In this document: positions 5,181-7,954 of the stretch, piece by piece
Layout: each line of letters opens with the position of its first letter
Position numbering within the stretch: position 1 is the stretch's first letter
Origin: Actinomycetota bacterium
GTDB lineage: Bacteria > Actinomycetota > Acidimicrobiia > Spongiisociales > UBA11373
Direction of reading: 5' to 3'
Length of the DNA: 7,954 bases
Assembly (NCBI GenBank): GCA_030688105.1
Contig: JAUYIV010000272.1
Location: 1-7,954 of the forward strand
Notes under the pieces: generated by a model
Database searches by the model: none
What the model saw: the letters and a program-made list of their open reading frames with translations, nothing else
Told to the model about the DNA's origin: nothing
Made by a program: the position numbers and the translations under genes

Positions 5181-5696
5181 ATGTCCGCCTTACGCGTAGG
5201 CGCCCGCGGGTTGCCTTCCGAGGAGGCGTTCCGGAGTCTGTTCTCCCGGCACTACGGGGCGGTGTTCGGATACGCCGCACGGAGGATCGGGTGGGACGAG
5301 GCCGGTGACGCCGCCGCGGAGGTGTTCACGGTCGCCTGGAAGAAGATCCGATCGGTACCCGACGGGTCCGAGGCCCTGCCCTGGCTCTATGGAGTGGCGC
5401 GGCGGGTCGTCTCCAATCACCGCCGTTCGCAGCAACGCCGCGAACGGCTCGACGCCAAGGTCGCCGGGGTGCCGGAGAGGCGGGTCGAACACGACCCGAC
5501 CGATCTCGACGCCGCCCTCGAGTCGCTGAGCGACGACGACCGCGAAGTACTGATGCTCGCCGCATGGGAGGGCCTGAGCCCGGAGGAGATGGGAAGGGTG
5601 CTCGGATGCTCGGCCAACGCCGCGTCCGTGCGCCTGCATCGCGCCCGGGGCCGCCTTTCGCAGGCATGGGGTCATGAACATGGAGGTGGCCGATGA
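5181..5696 (+). CDS. RNA polymerase sigma factor, sigma-70/ECF-like, 171 residues
   Basis: The protein directs core RNA polymerase to a specific promoter set. Residues 17-83 match sigma region 2: FRSLFSRHYGAVFGYAARRI binds core, and the DAAAEVFTVAWKK and ALPWLYGVARRVVSNHRR helices contact the -10 region. Residues 111-160 match region 4, with a clear helix-turn-helix (EGLSPEEMGRVLGCSANAAS, then VRLHRAR). The length is typical of a minimal ECF factor. The ATG at 5181 has GGAG six bases upstream. An ATG 12 nt earlier (5169, adding four residues) lacks a ribosome binding site. Its last four bases (ATGA) overlap the start of the membrane protein gene, so the two are translationally coupled. That partner probably takes the place of an anti-sigma factor, although no classic zinc-binding anti-sigma motif is present in it. 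I see no promoter resembling an autoregulated ECF site upstream. Confidence 0.92.
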   Translation: MSALRVGARGLPSEEAFRSLFSRHYGAVFGYAARRIGWDEAGDAAAEVFTVAWKKIRSVPDGSEALPWLYGVARRVVSNHRRSQQRRERLDAKVAGVPERRVEHDPTDLDAALESLSDDDREVLMLAAWEGLSPEEMGRVLGCSANAASVRLHRARGRLSQAWGHEHGGGR

Positions 5697-7303
5697 GCCG
5701 CGACCCGTTCGAAGAGATGCAAAAGAGGAACCCGGTGACCTCCGACGAGTTGCCGGTGGCCCCGATGTCTGTGGCCGAGCGGATCCTCGGGCGCAAGGCC
5801 GGGCGCACGATGCCCGGCTGGGCACTGGCGGCCGCCGCCATGTTCCTGGTCGCCGCCGTCGGCGGCGGGACGCTGCTGTGGCTCGGGGGAGGCGACGCCG
5901 CTCCGGTGGGAAGCGGAGGCGACACCACAACCACGACCCTTAATACCCCGGTGACGACGGTGCCCATGCGGTCACAGGAGTCGCTGTACTTCTTCATGGA
6001 CCCGCAATCCGAGGGCCGTCCCGGTGGTCCCTTCCTGGGCCCGGTGCCGGTGACTGTCGAGGTCGAGGGGCACCAGGGGGATGACGCCGTCACGACCTTG
6101 CTTCTGGTGCGAGGCGTCATGGGCTACCTGCTCGAGGGTCCCGACGGGCTTGCCCTGCCCGTGGTGGAGGACGTCTCGATCGAGGTCCCGGAATTCACCA
6201 GCGCCATTCCGATGGGCGTGAGCCTCGGCGATACGTTCTTTTCCGATTCCACCGGCGTCGTCGAGATCGGGCTGTCCGGTGATTTCGTCTCGGGCGGCGG
6301 GTCCGCCTCGATGCGAGGCCGCATCGCCCAGGTGGTCTACACCCTGACCGCGATCGAAGGGGTCGAGGGCGTTCGATTCTTTATCGACGATGTGCCCACG
6401 ACCGTCTTCGGCGGCGAGGGCGTGATCGTCGACGACCCGGCGACCCGTGACGGGTTCGACGACCTGCTTCCGGCGGTGATGATCGAGTCGCCGGCGTGGG
6501 GCGCCGACGCCGCCAGCCCGATGGTGGTGAAGGGCACCGCCGACGTGTTCGAGGCGACGGTCAGCATCGAACTGCGCGACGCCTCTGGTGGCGTGCTGTT
6601 CGAGGGTTTCACCACCGCCACCTGTGGCACCGGCTGCCGCGGCGAGTGGGAGATCGCCATCGACTACGCCACCAGCACCATCTCGCAGGCGGGGGAGTGG
6701 GGATCGCTGATCGCCTTCGAGTCGTCGGCTGAGGACGGTCGCCCGACCAACGTCCGCGAGCATCCCGTGTGGCTCCACGGTGACGCCACACCCGGCTCGA
6801 GTACTACAACCTCGATCGTCGGTTACGAATGCTCGGGTGCGCTCGCCGCGGACGCGCTGGTTGAGCCCGTCGGCCTTCCCGAGGCGGTTGCGAGGACACG
6901 AGCCGAGATCTGGGAGGCAGCGCGTGCCTGTGACTGGGACAAGCTCCAGTCCCTGCTGGGACCCGACTTTTCGTATTCCTTCGGCGGTCAGGACGACTCC
7001 ATCGACGCCCCCATCCATCACTGGCAGGGGCTCGAGGACCAGGGTGAGGATCCGATCCGCTTCCTGGCCGAGTTGCTCAACCGGCCGTTCGGCACGATCG
7101 CCAGCGAAGGCATCACCTACTACGTGTGGCCCTCGGCTCACACCAGGCCGTGGGAGGACGTGACCGACGCCGAGCGCGAGGCGCTGCGCCCGCTCTACGA
7201 CGAGCAGGCCCTCGCCGATTTCAAGGCGTTCGGCGCCTACTTCGGGTACCGGGTCGGCATCACCGACGACGGCGACTGGGTGTACTTCATCGCCGGCGAC
7301 TGA
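5693..7303 (+). CDS. Membrane-anchored GerMN and Gmad2 domain protein, 536 residues
   Basis: The ATG at 5693 has GGAGGT five bases upstream and overlaps the sigma factor stop. Residues 1-41 are a short cytoplasmic part (MSRDPFEEMQKRNPVTSDEL), 42-64 a membrane segment (GWALAAAAMFLVAAVGGG), and 65-95 a Gly/Thr-rich linker, so most of the protein should face outward. Residues about 96-240 fit a GerMN (spore germination GerM-like) domain, with the typical ending GIEGVEGVRFFIDD-like stretch near 219-233. Residues about 261-362 fit a Gmad2 immunoglobulin-like domain (MIESPAWG, MVVKGTADVFEATVSIELRD). This domain is known beside GerMN in Gram-positive surface proteins. Residues 379-536 are an extra domain, perhaps NTF2-like, that I do not recognise. 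The short N-tail could hold the sigma factor. Cys pairs C311/C315 and C380/C413 could form disulfides outside the cell. Confidence 0.92.
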   Translation: MSRDPFEEMQKRNPVTSDELPVAPMSVAERILGRKAGRTMPGWALAAAAMFLVAAVGGGTLLWLGGGDAAPVGSGGDTTTTTLNTPVTTVPMRSQESLYFFMDPQSEGRPGGPFLGPVPVTVEVEGHQGDDAVTTLLLVRGVMGYLLEGPDGLALPVVEDVSIEVPEFTSAIPMGVSLGDTFFSDSTGVVEIGLSGDFVSGGGSASMRGRIAQVVYTLTAIEGVEGVRFFIDDVPTTVFGGEGVIVDDPATRDGFDDLLPAVMIESPAWGADAASPMVVKGTADVFEATVSIELRDASGGVLFEGFTTATCGTGCRGEWEIAIDYATSTISQAGEWGSLIAFESSAEDGRPTNVREHPVWLHGDATPGSSTTTSIVGYECSGALAADALVEPVGLPEAVARTRAEIWEAARACDWDKLQSLLGPDFSYSFGGQDDSIDAPIHHWQGLEDQGEDPIRFLAELLNRPFGTIASEGITYYVWPSAHTRPWEDVTDAEREALRPLYDEQALADFKAFGAYFGYRVGITDDGDWVYFIAGD

Positions 7304-7307
7304 GAGA

Positions 7308-7335
7308 GAGCCAAGAGCCAAGAGCCAAGAGTCAA
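7308..7335. repeat. Heptamer tandem repeat, GAGCCAA x 4
   Basis: Three perfect GAGCCAA units (7308-7328) and a fourth with one change (GAGTCAA, 7329-7335) start four bases after the stop of the GerMN/Gmad2 gene. It shares the seven-base period and the GCCAA core with the repeat at 5099-5115, so the two bracket the sigma operon. Confidence 0.85.
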
Positions 7336-7345
7336 GACCAGTGCG

Positions 7346-7371
7346 GGGGGCAGGCCTGCGGGCCCGCCCCC
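7346..7371. terminator. GC-rich hairpin between convergent operons, likely bidirectional terminator
   Basis: GGGGGC (7346-7351) pairs with GCCCCC (7366-7371). After one A-C mismatch, GGCC (7353-7356) pairs with GGCC (7361-7364) around a TGCG loop. It lies 42 nt after the sigma operon stop and one base after the toxin stop, so it can serve both converging transcripts. There is no long T-run on either side, as is often seen in GC-rich actinobacteria. Confidence 0.5.
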
Positions 7372-7372
7372 T

Positions 7373-7693
7373 TCACGATCTGATGGCGAGGGCGTAGCGA
7401 AGGGCCGTGTCGAGCTGGGCTCGCTTCTGGCCACTCAGGCGGCCCACCGGTGTCGAATCCAGCACCGACTTGGCGACGGTGAGCAGGTTGTCGCAGCTGA
7501 TGACCGACCGGCGGTCCAAACCCTCGTCGCCACCAACTGGCACCTCGGTGCGGATCCCTCGCTCGACAGTGGTGATGGGTGCGACGGTGATGCGGTGGAG
7601 TACCGGAATGGCAGCATCCCTGGTCAGTACGCACACTGGGCGGCGGCCCAGCGGTGGGGGGAGACGGGCCCATACGATGTCCCGACTCCTCAC
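7373..7693 (-). CDS. MazF/PemK-like toxin, predicted mRNA interferase
   Basis: MazF-type toxins cut single-stranded mRNA at short motifs unless their antitoxin binds them. This protein shows the family landmarks: an N-terminal RDIVWARLPPPLGRRPVCVL strand-loop-strand, PITTV near residues 39-43, RRSVISCDNLLTV (61-73) and a C-terminal helix (LSGQKRAQLDTALRYALAI). By alignment with Bacillus MazF, R18 (in GRRP) and T41 (in PIT) take the catalytic positions. Length (106 residues) is normal for the family. I chose the GTG at 7693, which overlaps the antitoxin stop as GTGA. A TTG at 7705 and a GTG at 7696 are alternatives, with GGAG at 7711-7708 serving any of them. It is translated after the ribbon-helix-helix antitoxin and converges on the sigma operon. 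No disruption of the toxin is visible. Confidence 0.88.
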   Translation of the reverse strand: MRSRDIVWARLPPPLGRRPVCVLTRDAAIPVLHRITVAPITTVERGIRTEVPVGGDEGLDRRSVISCDNLLTVAKSVLDSTPVGRLSGQKRAQLDTALRYALAIRS

Positions 7694-7941
7694 CACTCGG
7701 GCCAATTCTCCAGTGCGAGCTGCATGAACGCTTCGGTCTCGATCGGATCCTGGGGATGCTTGCGGTAGGCCTCGATGAGCTCGGCGTCGGCCTTGGCCTC
7801 GTCGACGGCGTCGACGAACAGCCGCGCGGCGCGTCGAAGAATCTCGGAGCGATTGGTGGCGCGCTCGCTGGCGATGGCATCAAGCGCCGCGACCAGGTCA
7901 TCCTCCAACTGGACCAATACTTCACGTCGAGCCACGACCAT
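7690..7941 (-). CDS. Ribbon-helix-helix antitoxin of the MazF-like module
   Basis: The N-terminal part (VARREVLVQLEDDLVAALDA, then IASERATNRSEILRRAARLF) is a ribbon-helix-helix DNA-binding fold: a short strand with alternating residues, then two helices with the NRSEIL turn. The C-terminal part (ADAELIEAYRKHPQDP onward, ending LALENWPEW) is the usual acidic, toxin-wrapping tail. Proteins of this kind bind their own promoter as dimers and neutralise the toxin. The protein has 83 residues from the ATG at 7941. A second ATG at 7953 adds four residues. The 7941 start has no ribosome binding site but sits seven bases after a TATGCT element, which fits leaderless translation. Its stop overlaps the toxin start by four bases. 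Confidence 0.85.
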   Translation of the reverse strand: MVVARREVLVQLEDDLVAALDAIASERATNRSEILRRAARLFVDAVDEAKADAELIEAYRKHPQDPIETEAFMQLALENWPEW

Positions 7942-7948
7942 ATGGTAG

Positions 7949-7954
7949 AGCATA
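7949..7954 (-). promoter_or_regulatory. Possible -10 box for a leaderless antitoxin transcript
   Basis: TATGCT (7954-7949 on the minus strand) matches the TANNNT -10 pattern of actinobacterial promoters. It lies seven bases before the ATG at 7941, the spacing expected if transcription starts at the A of the start codon. The -35 region is outside the window, so the call is incomplete. Confidence 0.38.

Noticed and set aside
5972..7321. Minus-strand open frame of 449 codons over the GerMN/Gmad2 gene
   Set aside because: It is a shadow of a gene with clear domains; high GC keeps the opposite strand open.
1..7954. CRISPR array, tRNA, rRNA, transposase or integrase
   Set aside because: No regularly spaced repeats of CRISPR size, no cloverleaf or rRNA-like stretch, and no recombinase motif in any plausible protein. 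The only tandem repeats are the two heptamer arrays.

Overview
The window is GC-rich and codes densely on both strands, with GTG/TTG starts, overlapping stop/start codons and a probable leaderless promoter. This points to a high-GC actinobacterium. The sigma factor followed by a membrane protein with GerMN and Gmad2 domains, plus intergenic heptamer repeats, suggests an uncultured Acidimicrobiia-like lineage. That placement is an inference from gene style, not from a marker gene.

Layout. (1) 1-1526, minus strand: three unrecognised or weakly recognised genes read leftwards: a 240-residue protein, a protein of up to 192 residues with a doubtful C-terminal tail, and the first 22 codons of a gene cut by the left edge (perhaps DUF3644-like). 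(2) 1527-1935: a divergent intergenic region with a perfect 10-bp inverted repeat beside the minus-strand start, a second 8-bp inverted repeat beside the plus-strand start, and a 42-codon ORF behind a perfect AGGAGG. (3) 1936-4366, plus strand: a small ORF, a 447-residue single-pass membrane protein of unknown family, and a 311-residue multi-pass membrane protein. The last ends in a lysozyme/SLT-transglycosylase-like domain that charge bias places on the cytoplasmic side. The genes overlap (64 nt, then 1 nt) and so look translationally coupled. This is the best candidate for an undescribed system. (4) 4490-5088: a gene resembling a PD-(D/E)XK-type nuclease family but broken by a frameshift at its core motif. 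(5) 5181-7303: a sigma-70/ECF-like factor with a 4-nt ATGA overlap to a membrane-anchored GerMN-Gmad2 protein, which probably controls it or is controlled by it. (6) 7373-7954, minus strand: a ribbon-helix-helix antitoxin and a MazF-like toxin with a GTGA overlap, convergent with the sigma operon across a heptamer repeat and a GC-rich hairpin.

The left two thirds, with unknown membrane proteins, a lysozyme-like domain, a decayed nuclease-like gene and divergent regulation, look like accessory or conflict-type DNA. The right third looks like a chromosomal sigma operon next to a toxin-antitoxin module. No rRNA, tRNA, transposase, integrase or CRISPR array was seen.
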